Shown here one piece after another: positions 25,498 to 34,288 of a DNA stretch of 64,000 bases (positions are counted from its first letter, which is position 1; every line of letters starts with the position of its first letter). The position numbers were made by a program, and so were the translations under genes. The DNA is from Acidobacteriaceae bacterium (GTDB taxonomy: Bacteria; Acidobacteriota; Terriglobia; Terriglobales; Acidobacteriaceae): positions 248,001-312,000 of the forward strand of contig JAOAPC010000011.1 in NCBI GenBank assembly GCA_025462735.1, in the 5' to 3' direction. The notes below the pieces were generated by a model, which saw only the letters and a program-made list of their open reading frames with translations, did not search any database and was not told the origin of the DNA.

Positions 25498-27357
25498 CTA
25501 GCCAGCCCTCGCACCCGAACTGCCTAATGCCTCAAGCACATCCACGGCGGAAGCATACCGTCCCTGGGGCGCACTGATCTGCGCTCCTTGAACCATGTTC
25601 CGAACCGCGATGAGCATGTCGCGAGCAATCGAAATGCCTTCTTCTCTCGCAGCTTCGGGCGACGCAGCACGCGTCATTCGGTCCATGATGCTCTCCGGCA
25701 CCGAGACCCGCAGCTCATTCTTCATGAATTCCGCATTGCGCGCGCTGACCAGCGGCCAAATGCCGGCAACCACGGGAATCTTGAAATGCTCGATTCGCCG
25801 CAAAAAAGCCTCGAGCAGCGAAAGATCGAACACCGGCTGAGTGACCGCATATTCCGCTCCCGCTTCCACTTTGTATTCGAAGCGGCGAATCTCCTCATCA
25901 ATATTAGGAACGCCCGGGTTAGCGCCGATTCCTATCACAAAGCCCGTACCCGCGCCCATCGGGTTGCCGCCAATATCCAACCCGCGATTCAGGTTGTGAA
26001 CAATGTTGACCAGGCCGATTGCATCGACATCGAATACCGCGGTCGCGTCGGGATAGCCGCCCATCTTTGGCGGATCGCCAGTAATGCAAATTAAATTGCG
26101 AATTCCAATCGCTGCTGCACCCAGCAGGTCTGACTGTATGCAAAGCACATTCCGGTCGCGGCAGGTATAGTGCAGGATCGCCTCGATCCCAGCCTGCTGC
26201 TGCAAGAGCAATGACAATGCCTGATTGCTCATGCGCGCCGAGGCTCGCGGACTATCGGGAATGTTGATCGCGTCCACTCCTACGGTCTTCAGGAACTTCG
26301 CACCCTCGAGCTCTTTGTGAATGTTCGTTCCCTTCGGAGGAACAATCTCGACCATTGTCACAAACTGGCCGCGGGCAATCTTTGCGCCCAGCCGCGACCT
26401 CTGCTCAAGCGGGGTCGACGCCACCACCGGGGCCGCAGGTTGCGCTTTTGCGGTTGCATCACCGGTCCGCGCGCGTGCTTGGGTCATGCGTAGCGCCGAC
26501 TTCATCACCCGGATATGCTCCGGCGTGCTCCCGCAGCATCCGCCAACCAGCCGCACTCCGGCGGTCACAAATTTCCGTGCGTAGCTCGCCATATATTCCG
26601 GCGAGCACAGGTAAATATTTCTACCCTCGACCGACCGTGGAATCCCGGCGTTCGGTTGCGCAGAAAGTGGCAGAGTGGTCGCAGCTCGGATTCGCTCCAC
26701 GGAGTCCAGCATCGTTACCGGGCCCACACTGCAGTTACACCCGATCACGTCCGCTCCCCACTCTTCGATCCGTGGCGCGAAAATCTCCGGCGTCGAACCA
26801 TCCAGGCAGTTCGACTCTTCGTCCAGTGTGACCTGCGCCACGACAGGAACTCGCGGATCAACCTCCCGCGCGGCATGAATTGCCTGGTGTAGCTCGTCGA
26901 TGTAACCGAAGGTTTCCAGAATCAGGATGTCGACGCCGCCCTCAAGCAAAGCCGCAATCTGCTCGCGAAAAATATCTCGCGCTTCCTGAAATGAGGTCTT
27001 GCCCAAGGGCTCAATGCGAATGCCCAGCGGTCCGACTGCGCCTGCCACCCAACCGTCGAAACTCTTGGCTGCTTCTTTGGCCAGCCGCGCGCCATGGAAA
27101 TTTATGTCGTGGACTTTGTCGCGCAGCCCATGCCGCTCCAGACGGATCGCGTTTCCACCGAAGGTGTTGGTTTCGATTACCTCGGCCCCGGCCTGAAGAT
27201 ATTCGTGGTGAATGCCGCGTATCAGGTCCGGTTGGGAGACGTTCAGTTCGTCATAGCAGCGGTTAATGAAAATGCCTTTCGAGTAAAGCAGCGTGCCCAT
27301 GGCCCCATCGCACAGAACGGGCGAGACCTTAAGTCGCGCTAAAAAGTTCCCTGGCAT
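25498..27357 (-). CDS. Bifunctional homocysteine S-methyltransferase / methylenetetrahydrofolate reductase
   Basis: A 619-residue fusion of the YitJ type. Residues about 1-290 are a homocysteine methyltransferase barrel with the zinc cysteines in IGCNCSVGP and GGCCGSTPEHI. Residues about 330-610 are a MetF-like flavoprotein (VEIVPPKGTNI, NIPDSPRASARMSNQAL, CRDRNVLCIQSDLLGA). One enzyme thus makes 5-methyl-THF and the other methylates homocysteine; whether methyl transfer is coupled within the protein is not known. An SD-like AAAGGA lies just before the ATG at 27357. No SAM riboswitch is visible upstream. Confidence 0.93.
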   Translation of the reverse strand: MPGNFLARLKVSPVLCDGAMGTLLYSKGIFINRCYDELNVSQPDLIRGIHHEYLQAGAEVIETNTFGGNAIRLERHGLRDKVHDINFHGARLAKEAAKSFDGWVAGAVGPLGIRIEPLGKTSFQEARDIFREQIAALLEGGVDILILETFGYIDELHQAIHAAREVDPRVPVVAQVTLDEESNCLDGSTPEIFAPRIEEWGADVIGCNCSVGPVTMLDSVERIRAATTLPLSAQPNAGIPRSVEGRNIYLCSPEYMASYARKFVTAGVRLVGGCCGSTPEHIRVMKSALRMTQARARTGDATAKAQPAAPVVASTPLEQRSRLGAKIARGQFVTMVEIVPPKGTNIHKELEGAKFLKTVGVDAINIPDSPRASARMSNQALSLLLQQQAGIEAILHYTCRDRNVLCIQSDLLGAAAIGIRNLICITGDPPKMGGYPDATAVFDVDAIGLVNIVHNLNRGLDIGGNPMGAGTGFVIGIGANPGVPNIDEEIRRFEYKVEAGAEYAVTQPVFDLSLLEAFLRRIEHFKIPVVAGIWPLVSARNAEFMKNELRVSVPESIMDRMTRAASPEAAREEGISIARDMLIAVRNMVQGAQISAPQGRYASAVDVLEALGSSGARAG

Positions 27358-27443
27358 ATCCTTTGAGAATACAGGAGGAGTACCTGATTTGCATGGCGGG
27401 AGTCGCCCGCGAGCGCTAACTTATGCAGAACGGGGTAGAAGTT

Positions 27444-27491
27444 GACCCTGCCGAGTCGGTTTCTGGGCGGTAACTTCCGAGCAGCCGACAA
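27444..27491 (+). repeat. 48-bp direct repeat, copy 1
   Basis: The segment from GACCCTGCCGAGTCGG to CAGCCGACAA matches 29738-29785 at 44 of 48 positions, in the same orientation. It lies inside a roughly 220-bp non-coding stretch bounded by short inverted repeats (CGAGCGCTAACTT at 27410 and AAGTTAGCGCGCG at 27614). Confidence 0.8.
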
Positions 27492-27616
27492 TCGGGCAGT
27501 TGTCCGTGGGCCAGAAGCCCGACCCCGGTGAACAACTCCCGCTTGGGCGAGCAGCCAGCGCAATGAGGTGACCCTTCTTGCCGTGGCGCGCCAAGAGGAA
27601 TGCCGTTTCGAGGAAG

Positions 27617-28174
27617 TTAGCGCGCGCGGACCCGCCACGGCGCCATGCGGCTGAGCATACCGTCTCGCACAATCAGCGCGTGAAACAGAATGGCTCCAAA
27701 ATGGGCGACGAATGCGAGGAATAGGAGATAGGCGAGAAATGTGTGCGTCCTCCGCAAGACCGCGTACAGCATCACGCTGTGCGGAAGGATGGGAAAAAGA
27801 TGCAGTGACCCGAACAGGACGATCGGATATCGCGCGGCGGACAACATCCCCCACCCGACGAGCGGCTGCACAAGCAGCAACGTATACAACAGAGCTTCTG
27901 ACGCGCGCGCAGCAAAGCGCTCCTGCGGCGACATCGTGGCAGGAAACGGCGGCAAGCTGCTCAAGCGCCGGTTCACGAACCGGATCACCACCAGAATTAG
28001 GATCAGAATCCCCAACGGGCGATGGATCGATACAAGGCGGCGATAGTCGCCGAGCGACGCGACCATCGCAATGCCGATGCCGAGCATAGCCAATACCATC
28101 GCGGCCATCAGCCAGTGCAGGAACCGCATGGACCCAGTGAATTGCTGCCGGTCGGTCGTCGTCCTGGCGCTCAC
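27617..28174 (-). CDS. Cytochrome b561-type membrane protein
   Basis: A 185-residue protein started at GTG 28174, whose first bases overlap the catalase stop (GTGA). It has four membrane helices with paired histidines (MRFLHWLMAAM, SIHRPLGILIL, RRTHTFLAYLL, AHFGAILFHALI), as in bacterial b561 di-heme quinol oxidases. Coupling to the preceding catalase-like gene is typical: the cytochrome probably supplies electrons from the quinol pool to the peroxidase. The frame extends to 28411 but that part is antisense to catalase coding and unlikely. Confidence 0.87.
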   Translation of the reverse strand: MSARTTTDRQQFTGSMRFLHWLMAAMVLAMLGIGIAMVASLGDYRRLVSIHRPLGILILILVVIRFVNRRLSSLPPFPATMSPQERFAARASEALLYTLLLVQPLVGWGMLSAARYPIVLFGSLHLFPILPHSVMLYAVLRRTHTFLAYLLFLAFVAHFGAILFHALIVRDGMLSRMAPWRVRAR

Positions 28175-29319
28175 TTTCGCACCTCTGAAGGCGTGATTTC
28201 GCTTGGCTCTTTCGTTTCGCCTGCGCGCCTCGTAAACGATTGCGAGTAAACAGCCGACCGCGCGCTCAGCAAGGGATCGTTGGACGGCGCCATGCCGGCC
28301 GGCAAAACCAGCGGATCGAAATTGATGTCGCGCGCAGGATTGGTTTCCTCGCTTTCCACAGAATCGAGCGTCAGCGTTCCCACGTCCACCTGCTCCCGCC
28401 CTTCCGGCCACTGGATAGTAGCGTTGTCGGTTGGATCACCGGGCTGTGCGACCGTCATGATCAAGTGCCATTGCAACGGGTGCTGCTGGATGCTCGCGAT
28501 CAGCCCATCGAAGAGGAAATTCTTGTCCTGGCTTGCCCCGGTCCCGGCCTCATACGGCTGCACGGGCGCGAGCGTCCAGCGCACGTAGGTGGACGCGCCC
28601 TCCGCGTTGACGAATCGAAACGCATTGAGACTGTAGTAGGCGGTGTTGTCGAAACCGGACGACGGCGCATGGCTCTTGATAATTGCGAGCGCCCGCGCGG
28701 TTTCCGGGTGGCTCGCGAGGAACGCCGCCCCTTTCGCCGGATCGGGTTGATGCGTGTTGGGGTCGCGTTGCGATGCCACCAGGTTGTCGTAAAAGGCCTG
28801 CGGGTCCTTGAACGGGAACACCGGCAGATCGATCATTGCGGTCCGCCACTGTTCGCCGTCGGGCAGAGAAAACTGAAGCCCCAAGCCGCGGACGGTGCTC
28901 AGATCGTCGGTGGCGTGGGGATCGCCGCCGCCCAGGGAAAAGCGGCCGACCACTGGCACGCGGCCGCTCTGGAAGGCCACAGCCTTCGAGAGGCGCGCCC
29001 CCTGCCCGTTGCTATCGAAAAATCCTCGAACGCATACGCCTTTCGCGTGATTGCGACGGAAACCCGAGTGGATGCCGCTCACCCGCTCAAACTCATCGAC
29101 GAACCGCGCAGGCGTCAGTTTCTGCGGGCTGAACCACCCGCCCAGATAGAGAAACGCTCCCACAACACCTAAAAGCAGAACGCCAATACCCGCCAATCGG
29201 GCGAACATGTTTCTTGCGGTCAGGGGCGCTGGATGCTTTTCCATCGGTGCGGTTTCACTCAGCAACTCTCCGCTGCCGTTTGTGGTTTTTGCGTCCTCGT
29301 TGGCTCCTAACGGTGCCAT
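28171..29319 (-). CDS. Catalase-related peroxidase (SrpA-like), membrane-anchored
   Basis: A 382-residue protein with one N-terminal membrane helix (about residues 40-60, LAGIGVLLLGVVGAFLYLGG). The catalase core is shortened, as in the srpA/KatA-like minimal catalases: the distal His is in RRNHAKGVCVRGFF and the proximal heme Tyr in RSAVYSQSFTRR. RGLGLQFSLPDG and PVFPFKDPQAFYD are also family features. Anchored and paired with a b561 cytochrome, it more likely acts as a periplasmic peroxidase than as a true catalase. The ATG at 29319 has AAGG close upstream. Confidence 0.9.
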   Translation of the reverse strand: MAPLGANEDAKTTNGSGELLSETAPMEKHPAPLTARNMFARLAGIGVLLLGVVGAFLYLGGWFSPQKLTPARFVDEFERVSGIHSGFRRNHAKGVCVRGFFDSNGQGARLSKAVAFQSGRVPVVGRFSLGGGDPHATDDLSTVRGLGLQFSLPDGEQWRTAMIDLPVFPFKDPQAFYDNLVASQRDPNTHQPDPAKGAAFLASHPETARALAIIKSHAPSSGFDNTAYYSLNAFRFVNAEGASTYVRWTLAPVQPYEAGTGASQDKNFLFDGLIASIQQHPLQWHLIMTVAQPGDPTDNATIQWPEGREQVDVGTLTLDSVESEETNPARDINFDPLVLPAGMAPSNDPLLSARSAVYSQSFTRRAGETKEPSEITPSEVRK

Positions 29320-29551
29320 TGCGCCTTACCTTTGGTTCGGAGATACGACTTTGATGCAAAAGCAAAGCAAAAAGGGGGCGCGTTTTTTGTGTGCCGCTCC
29401 GTAATCGGGCCGATGAGCTCTCAATGCGGTTCATGCGACCTTTCCCTTTTGCACGACAGGTTCTGTCTTGGCTCGCATTGATTTAACGAGATCGGCCGCG
29501 CGATCTGCTTTCGCAGAATTCCTGGAGGGGAAGCTGGTGGTAAGCTCTCGG

Positions 29552-29785
29552 CTATTGTGTAGTGAAGGTTTTTATCGGACCGGTGACTCCGTCGCTCTTG
29601 CCGCTAGAATCCATCGATTCCACTGTGTAGTAGTAGGTCGTCTTCGGCGGGAGGTCGTACAGGTTCACGCGGAACACGGTCGATTGCACAAGCCCGTAGT
29701 GCACGGGCAAGCCACCGAGATTGCTTACCGTCCATCGGACCCTGCCGGGCCGGTTTCTGGGCGGCAACTTCCGAGTAGCCGACAA
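29552..29785 (-). pseudogene. Fibronectin type III domain remnant
   Basis: A 77-residue frame whose last 50 residues read as the end of an Fn3 domain: VQSTVFRVNLYDLPPKTTYY then YTVESMDSSGKSDG and KTFTT. There is no signal peptide, start region or other domain, and its first part lies in the 48-bp repeat shared with 27444-27491. I take it as the tail of a lost secreted protein. The surrounding gap (29320-29981) has no intact gene. Confidence 0.55.
29738..29785 (+). repeat. 48-bp direct repeat, copy 2
   Basis: Second copy of the repeat at 27444-27491, with four base differences. The pair brackets the catalase/cytochrome b561 gene pair at a distance of 2294 bp. Confidence 0.8.
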
Positions 29786-29981
29786 CCAGGAAAATCGAAC
29801 CTGCGATCGCCGCCAGCAGCCGCTCTGCGCCTTATTACACGCCTATTTCAAAATTATGCGTATTTCAAAAATCGAAGGTCGTAAACAATCGCAATCAAAC
29901 CTCAATCCCGGAGCCGAGGATTGTATATGGAGAGAGCCATGCTTTCACCAGCGTGGCTTTTGCAAGCCGAAAGATATGCTT

Positions 29982-31907
29982 CTAATTAAGCCCGACGCGG
30001 CGGAGCAGGTCCTGAAACCGCGGGTCGCCGCGCACGGGATCGAAGAGGGGGTCTACTTTGAGCCACTGCAAGATAGCAGATTGCTCTTTGTAGGCCTCGT
30101 CGCACCAGAAGAATGCGTGATCGTAATCGTCGAGCGCCAAGTAAGGAGTAATAAAGGCACCTGACGGAACATAGTCTCTCTGTCGGCGCTTCTTTAGTTC
30201 ATTAATCAGGCTAAACGCATCTTTGCGGCGCCCTGCATGCGCGTAGGCCGCGGCCAGCATCTCAAGCGAGCCGGGACTGCGATTCATCATGGCAACCGTT
30301 TTTTCCAGCTCGGGAATTGCCTGATCCGTCTGATTGTTCACGATCAGTGCGAAACCGAGGCCCCAACGAGCATTCGTATAATCCGGGTGCACGGCTAGCA
30401 CGCTCCGGTATTCCCGAATGGATTCATCGTACCGGCGTGCCATGAGCAAGACAAACCCAATGGTGTCTGCGCTGCCCAGCGGATCGAGCTCGCGGCCGCG
30501 TTCAACCCAGGCCAGAGCTTCTTGTGTGCGGCCCTGGCAGGCCAGCCAATATGCATATCCACGGTGGGCTGACGCGTCGTTGGGCTTCAACTCCAGCGCT
30601 CTATTGTATTCCGCTTCGGACTCGGCCCACTTCCACTGCTTCTGGTACATCTCTGCAAGAATGGCGTGGGCTTCAGCCAACTTCGGGTCGAGCTCCAGTG
30701 CCTTGCGAGCAGCGCTAGTCGCTTTCGGACGAATCTCAGATGGGGGAGCCCCTACAAAAATGTTCTGGTAGCTGATATAGGTTCCTGCCAGGCCAACGTA
30801 AGCGGGAGCAAACGTCGGGTCCATTCCGATCGCATCCTGGAAGTCAGCAATGCGATGCTCAATTTGAGCCTTCGTGTATTCCGGATCGTTGCTGCCCTTT
30901 ACGTAGCTCTCATACACTTCGGGCGCCACCGAGCGCGCGGCTACTAACTGAGAGCGTTCCTGTGGCGTAATCGTAACCTCTATCTTTTCGGCGATCGCTT
31001 GCGCCACCTCGCTCTGCAGGGCAAGCACGTCGCGCAAGTCCCGGTCATACGACTCGGACCAGAAGTGCTCGTCAGTTGCAGCGCGGATCAACTGCGCATG
31101 AATGCGGATCCGGCTCCCTTCCCGTATCATCGACCCCTCGACCACAGCATCGACCCTGAGGCTTTTTGCGATCTCCGGAACCGAGAGCTGTGTGTCTTTC
31201 AAGCGCATCACCGAGGTGCGGGAAATGACGCGCAGATTGTGGATTGCGGCAAGGCGTCCGATAAGCTCCTCAGTCATGCCGTCGGCGAAGTAATCCTGCG
31301 ACGGATCTCCGCTCAAGTTCTGCAACGGAAGCACAGCGAGCGAACGAACCACAAGGGCAGCAGAGCTTGCCGGTTTTCTCCATTGACGCCAGTCCCAGCC
31401 GATCACGGCCACGGCGAACAATGCCAGCGCGGCTTTGATCCACCACCTCCGTCCGCGGGGGTCGGCTGGCGCCTGCACAGGCGATGGAACCGCAATGGAG
31501 GCGTGCTCTTCAATCGGAGCATCGGTGCCGTTTATCGGCGCAATGAAGCGGTATCCTCGGCGTGCCAGAGTCTCAATGTAGCGGGGATGCTCGGCGGAGT
31601 CGTTTAATGTCGCCCGCAACCGTTTGACTGCCGCGTTCAGGCTGTGCTCGAAATCGACAAAAGTATCCGCCGGCCAAAGGTCTTTCTGTAGCTCCTCGCG
31701 CGTGACGAGTTCGCCTGGCCGATCAAGCAGCATTTTCAAAATTGCAACCGGCTGGCCCTCCAAGCGGACGTGCAACCCTCCCCTGCGCAATTCTTTGGCA
31801 TGCGGCTCGAACTCATAGACGCCAAAGCGGATGACATTTGACTTGGCTGGGCTCGCCACTATTTTCAAGTCCTGATAAGGCGAAGTATATCCCGTTTGTA
31901 AAGGCAT
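29982..31907 (-). CDS. CadC-type winged-helix regulator with membrane helix and TPR domain
   Basis: A 641-residue one-component regulator. Residues about 25-120 form an OmpR-type winged helix (ELRRGGLHVRLEGQPVAIL, DLWPADTFVDFEHSLNAAVK, IETLARRGYRFIAPI). One membrane helix lies at about 150-170, then an adenylate-cyclase-associated-type domain (RSLAVLPLQNLSGDPSQDYF, FADGMTEELI) and several TPR repeats (ALELDPKLAEAHAILAEMY, ALELKPNDASAHRGYAYW). A GTG at 31859 is a plausible alternative start. This architecture is very common in Acidobacteriota; target genes and signal are unknown. Confidence 0.9.
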   Translation of the reverse strand: MPLQTGYTSPYQDLKIVASPAKSNVIRFGVYEFEPHAKELRRGGLHVRLEGQPVAILKMLLDRPGELVTREELQKDLWPADTFVDFEHSLNAAVKRLRATLNDSAEHPRYIETLARRGYRFIAPINGTDAPIEEHASIAVPSPVQAPADPRGRRWWIKAALALFAVAVIGWDWRQWRKPASSAALVVRSLAVLPLQNLSGDPSQDYFADGMTEELIGRLAAIHNLRVISRTSVMRLKDTQLSVPEIAKSLRVDAVVEGSMIREGSRIRIHAQLIRAATDEHFWSESYDRDLRDVLALQSEVAQAIAEKIEVTITPQERSQLVAARSVAPEVYESYVKGSNDPEYTKAQIEHRIADFQDAIGMDPTFAPAYVGLAGTYISYQNIFVGAPPSEIRPKATSAARKALELDPKLAEAHAILAEMYQKQWKWAESEAEYNRALELKPNDASAHRGYAYWLACQGRTQEALAWVERGRELDPLGSADTIGFVLLMARRYDESIREYRSVLAVHPDYTNARWGLGFALIVNNQTDQAIPELEKTVAMMNRSPGSLEMLAAAYAHAGRRKDAFSLINELKKRRQRDYVPSGAFITPYLALDDYDHAFFWCDEAYKEQSAILQWLKVDPLFDPVRGDPRFQDLLRRVGLN

Positions 31908-32041
31908 GGAAACCTGTCACCACACGCCTGAAGCCCAAGCCAGTCAATAACTTTCACTTTCACCTACGTTTCACCTCCGTGGTATTGACTCCAAGAGCGG
32001 TCTGGACAATTCTCGTGCAAACCTGATTCCGTGGAGGAGCC

Positions 32042-32331
32042 ATGACGTCGGTATTCGCATCACAATTTCGCTTACCTCTCTGTCGTTGTGCATTACTGAT
32101 TTCTATCCTTCTTCCGCTTTCCGCATTGGCGGACAACTGGAACTGCAGGTCGGCGCGCAGAACGGCAACAGGGGCCATCAGGCACTTGCTTTCTTTTCCA
32201 ACGAGACATGGATTCACTCCGGCGACAGCATCACCTAGGCGTTTCCTAGCAATGAGGTTCACACCGTCACTTTCCTGACGCCGGGGCTGGTGCGCCGCCA
32301 GACGATAGAACGCCCGATTTCTAAAACCTAA
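32042..32331 (+). pseudogene. Broken cupredoxin gene, N-terminal half
   Basis: Starts with ATG and a good signal peptide (LISILLPLSALADN). At about 32136 the frame shifts; the other frame then reads LQVGAQNGNRGHQALAFFSN, then ETWIHSGDSIT, stop, AFPSNEVHTVTFLTPG, which is a plastocyanin-like domain. The in-frame TAG at 32236-32238 stands where the family has Trp (TGG to TAG). The domain ends early at TAA 32329 before the copper Cys/His/Met region. One frameshift, one nonsense change and truncation make it a pseudogene. Confidence 0.75.
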
Positions 32332-32357
32332 TTTGGACAAGAGTGAATGGAGGGTAT

Positions 32358-32840
32358 ATGAAGCGCAAGATTACTCAGACGTTATTCGCGATGGCCGTTG
32401 TGGCATTGGCGTTAGCGGGAGCGGCGGTGTTCAAGGCGCGTGCCACCGCGCCGTCCCCACCGCCGATATTTACGCAACTCGCCTTGGCGCGTGGCACCGA
32501 TGTGTCAGATGGGACGATCCCGCTTCAAGTCGGAACCGACGTTGCCATGGCGCAGATCACGGTTGATGTGGGCGGCTTCTCTGGCTGGCACTCGCATCCG
32601 GGAGGCGCGATCATCATCGTCAAGCAGGGCTCGCTCACAGTTTACGGATCGAATGGCGGCCAATGCGAGGTCGCCACGTACAGCGCGGGGCAGGCCTTTA
32701 TCGAACGACCAGGGGAGGTAGACCAAGTCGTCAACACCGGCACGATGCCGTATGTGCTATTCGTTACTTTCCCGCGTGTACCTCCGGGCGCATCCCCAAG
32801 AATCGACCAGCCGGACCCCGGAACCTGCCCAGGTGTCTGA
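32358..32840 (+). CDS. Exported cupin-domain protein
   Basis: A 160-residue protein from ATG 32358, preceded by GGAGGG. A signal peptide or anchor spans residues 1-30 (FAMAVVALALAGAAVFKARA). The cupin barrel shows WHSHPGGAIIIVKQGSLTVY, with the His pair and Gly-rich turn of the first cupin motif, and QAFIERPGEVDQVVNTG for the second. Metal binding by these His residues is likely; the reaction is unknown. It is the only intact gene between two halves of a broken cupredoxin. Confidence 0.82.
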   Translation: MKRKITQTLFAMAVVALALAGAAVFKARATAPSPPPIFTQLALARGTDVSDGTIPLQVGTDVAMAQITVDVGGFSGWHSHPGGAIIIVKQGSLTVYGSNGGQCEVATYSAGQAFIERPGEVDQVVNTGTMPYVLFVTFPRVPPGASPRIDQPDPGTCPGV

Positions 32841-32911
32841 CGACCTAACCGAGCGCGGCGTCCTCTGCGGCGGGCGTCGCGCCACATCTATCTGCGGGAA
32901 TCCTGCAACAT

Positions 32912-32993
32912 GATCTCAGTTTCAAGCTGGGTTGGAAGGACATTAACTGGCTACGCGGTCTTACGAAAATGCGCGTTCTGCTAAAAGGCATAG
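32912..32993 (+). pseudogene. Fragment of an FMN-dependent alpha-hydroxyacid dehydrogenase
   Basis: In one frame this reads DLSFKLGWKDINWLRGLTKM, then RVLLKGI, which matches the conserved segment around the active-site lysine of glycolate oxidase/lactate dehydrogenase ([20 protein letters not shown] in spinach glycolate oxidase). Nothing upstream or downstream continues the family. It is a scrap of about 27 codons. Confidence 0.5.
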
Positions 32994-33056
32994 GACGGAT
33001 TCGCATTGGAACTGGAGAGATCAGTCCCTGGTCCCTTTACCGAGAGTTCTGAGCCC

Positions 33057-33338
33057 ATGAGCTTCAGTTTTGGCCGCGATTTGGTGGCTGCCGGGTTGGG
33101 ATCGAGTTCAAGATTCGATCCAATCACAGGCATCGAGATGACCGAGTTCCAAGCCTCCCCCTTCACGAAAGGCAGCCACCACGACATGGTGGTCATCCGC
33201 TTTGACTACTACGTTGACAGAGACATTTTCACGTATCACCACGAATGGCTGCAACAGAATGTGATTGCTACTCTCTACATCAAAGGCAGTCCGCCGATGA
33301 GGGTTCAAAAGCCGATGTCCGAATTGCAAGAGTTCTAG
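33057..33338 (+). CDS. Hypothetical protein (uncertain)
   Basis: A 93-residue frame from ATG 33057 (open from TTG 33006). I do not recognise it. The composition is protein-like: GSSSRFDPITGIEMTEFQAS, VVIRFDYYVDRDIFTYHHEW and a C-terminal KPMSELQEF suggest a small beta-rich domain. No good ribosome binding site is present, and it lies among gene remnants, so it could itself be a fragment. Confidence 0.35.
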   Translation: MSFSFGRDLVAAGLGSSSRFDPITGIEMTEFQASPFTKGSHHDMVVIRFDYYVDRDIFTYHHEWLQQNVIATLYIKGSPPMRVQKPMSELQEF

Positions 33339-33934
33339 CCGCGTCGCTACGCCCATTGAACTGAAGCTGCAATCGGCTTGTCACTGAGGGGACTCCCCTT
33401 GTAGCCGAAGGAGCGACGCCGATTCTGGCATCGTCAAGAGCAAATCCCTCCTGCGTTGGAACATAGCTTCGAGTACGCTCGTCGGCCTAAGCCACCTGAT
33501 GCCACGTCAGTTTTCACGAGGCCATTGAGCACGTTGCAAAGATGAGGGACGTGATCGTCTTTGCCCCACGAGTGTCCCCACGATAACGAAAATGGTCCGA
33601 ACGGGCTTGTGAGAAGTCGGCGAAAGACTCTGCTGATGAAGCTGCGCTACCAGCGAAGGAGCAAACACGACGAACGGTCTCTCGTGTTTCTCTTGTGTTA
33701 CTTCACGACTCAACGACGGCCCCGCCCGAATACTGGGGCTGCAACACGCATTTGACGCGCCCTCACGAGTGTAAGCTTTTGATAATGCGGGCTTAACCAG
33801 ATTCCGCCTTCGGCCAACGTCACCACGGATGCTGACGGCGCCCGCGACGCCTTCATCAGCTCTCCTTCTGACGTTGTACACTCTGGGTTTATTACCCAGT
33901 CGCCGCAAGATCGTATTGGTTTGCGACAAGCCCG
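33339..33934. other. Gene-poor degenerate region
   Basis: About 600 bases with only short, low-quality frames on both strands. Weakly protein-like phrases appear in shifting frames near 33830-33930, probably worn-down coding sequence leading into the cupredoxin fragment that follows. Confidence 0.45.
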
Positions 33935-34045
33935 TTGAGCGCGACCCGCTTCCGCGTGACCTTCACGCAGCCCGGCGTTTACCAGTACGAATGGGTGCTG
34001 CACGACCAATTGGGAATTGTAGGAGTAATCATCGTCTTGCCATAA
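33935..34045 (+). pseudogene. Cupredoxin C-terminal remnant
   Basis: One frame reads LSATRFRVTFTQPGVYQYEW then VLHDQLGIVGVIIVLP and stops. This is the last strand pair of a plastocyanin-like domain, where the copper loop is normally C-x-x-H-x(4)-M. Here the Cys position is Trp and the Met position is Ile, while His is kept, so copper binding would be lost. It could be the far end of the gene broken at 32042-32331, or a second copy. Confidence 0.6.
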
Positions 34046-34288
34046 TTTAAGAACCCCAGAGACGGAGTCCGCTGGATATCTTCCGGTGACAGGCGATACC
34101 GCATCCTATCTTGGAACTCTGGGCCTAGCCGAGTTCGTTTACTCCCGAGTGACGGGCAAACCGGAATGAATCCTTAACTTAGCGCTTAAAGGGCGCCACG
34201 CGATGAGAAAATCTGCCGCAACCCTCTGGTATAATCCGCTCTTCGCGCATCTAACTCTCTATCCATCAATGCTCTTGGAGTCCCAGGG

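Noticed and set aside
27410-27628. Integron attC-like site (GCTAAC...GTTAGC)
   Set aside because: The ends resemble attC cores, but the 220-bp length, lack of an integron integrase and lack of a cassette array make this unlikely.
27339-27854. 171-codon minus-strand frame between the methyltransferase and cytochrome genes
   Set aside because: It overlaps both genes and has no recognisable domain; the cytochrome b561 frame is clearly the real one there.
33057-33338. Hcp-like secretion tube protein
   Set aside because: A few beta-rich phrases suggested it, but the length and conserved residues do not fit; left as hypothetical.
33507-33929. 140-codon minus-strand frame
   Set aside because: No ribosome binding site or domain, low-complexity Arg/Ser composition, in a degenerate region.
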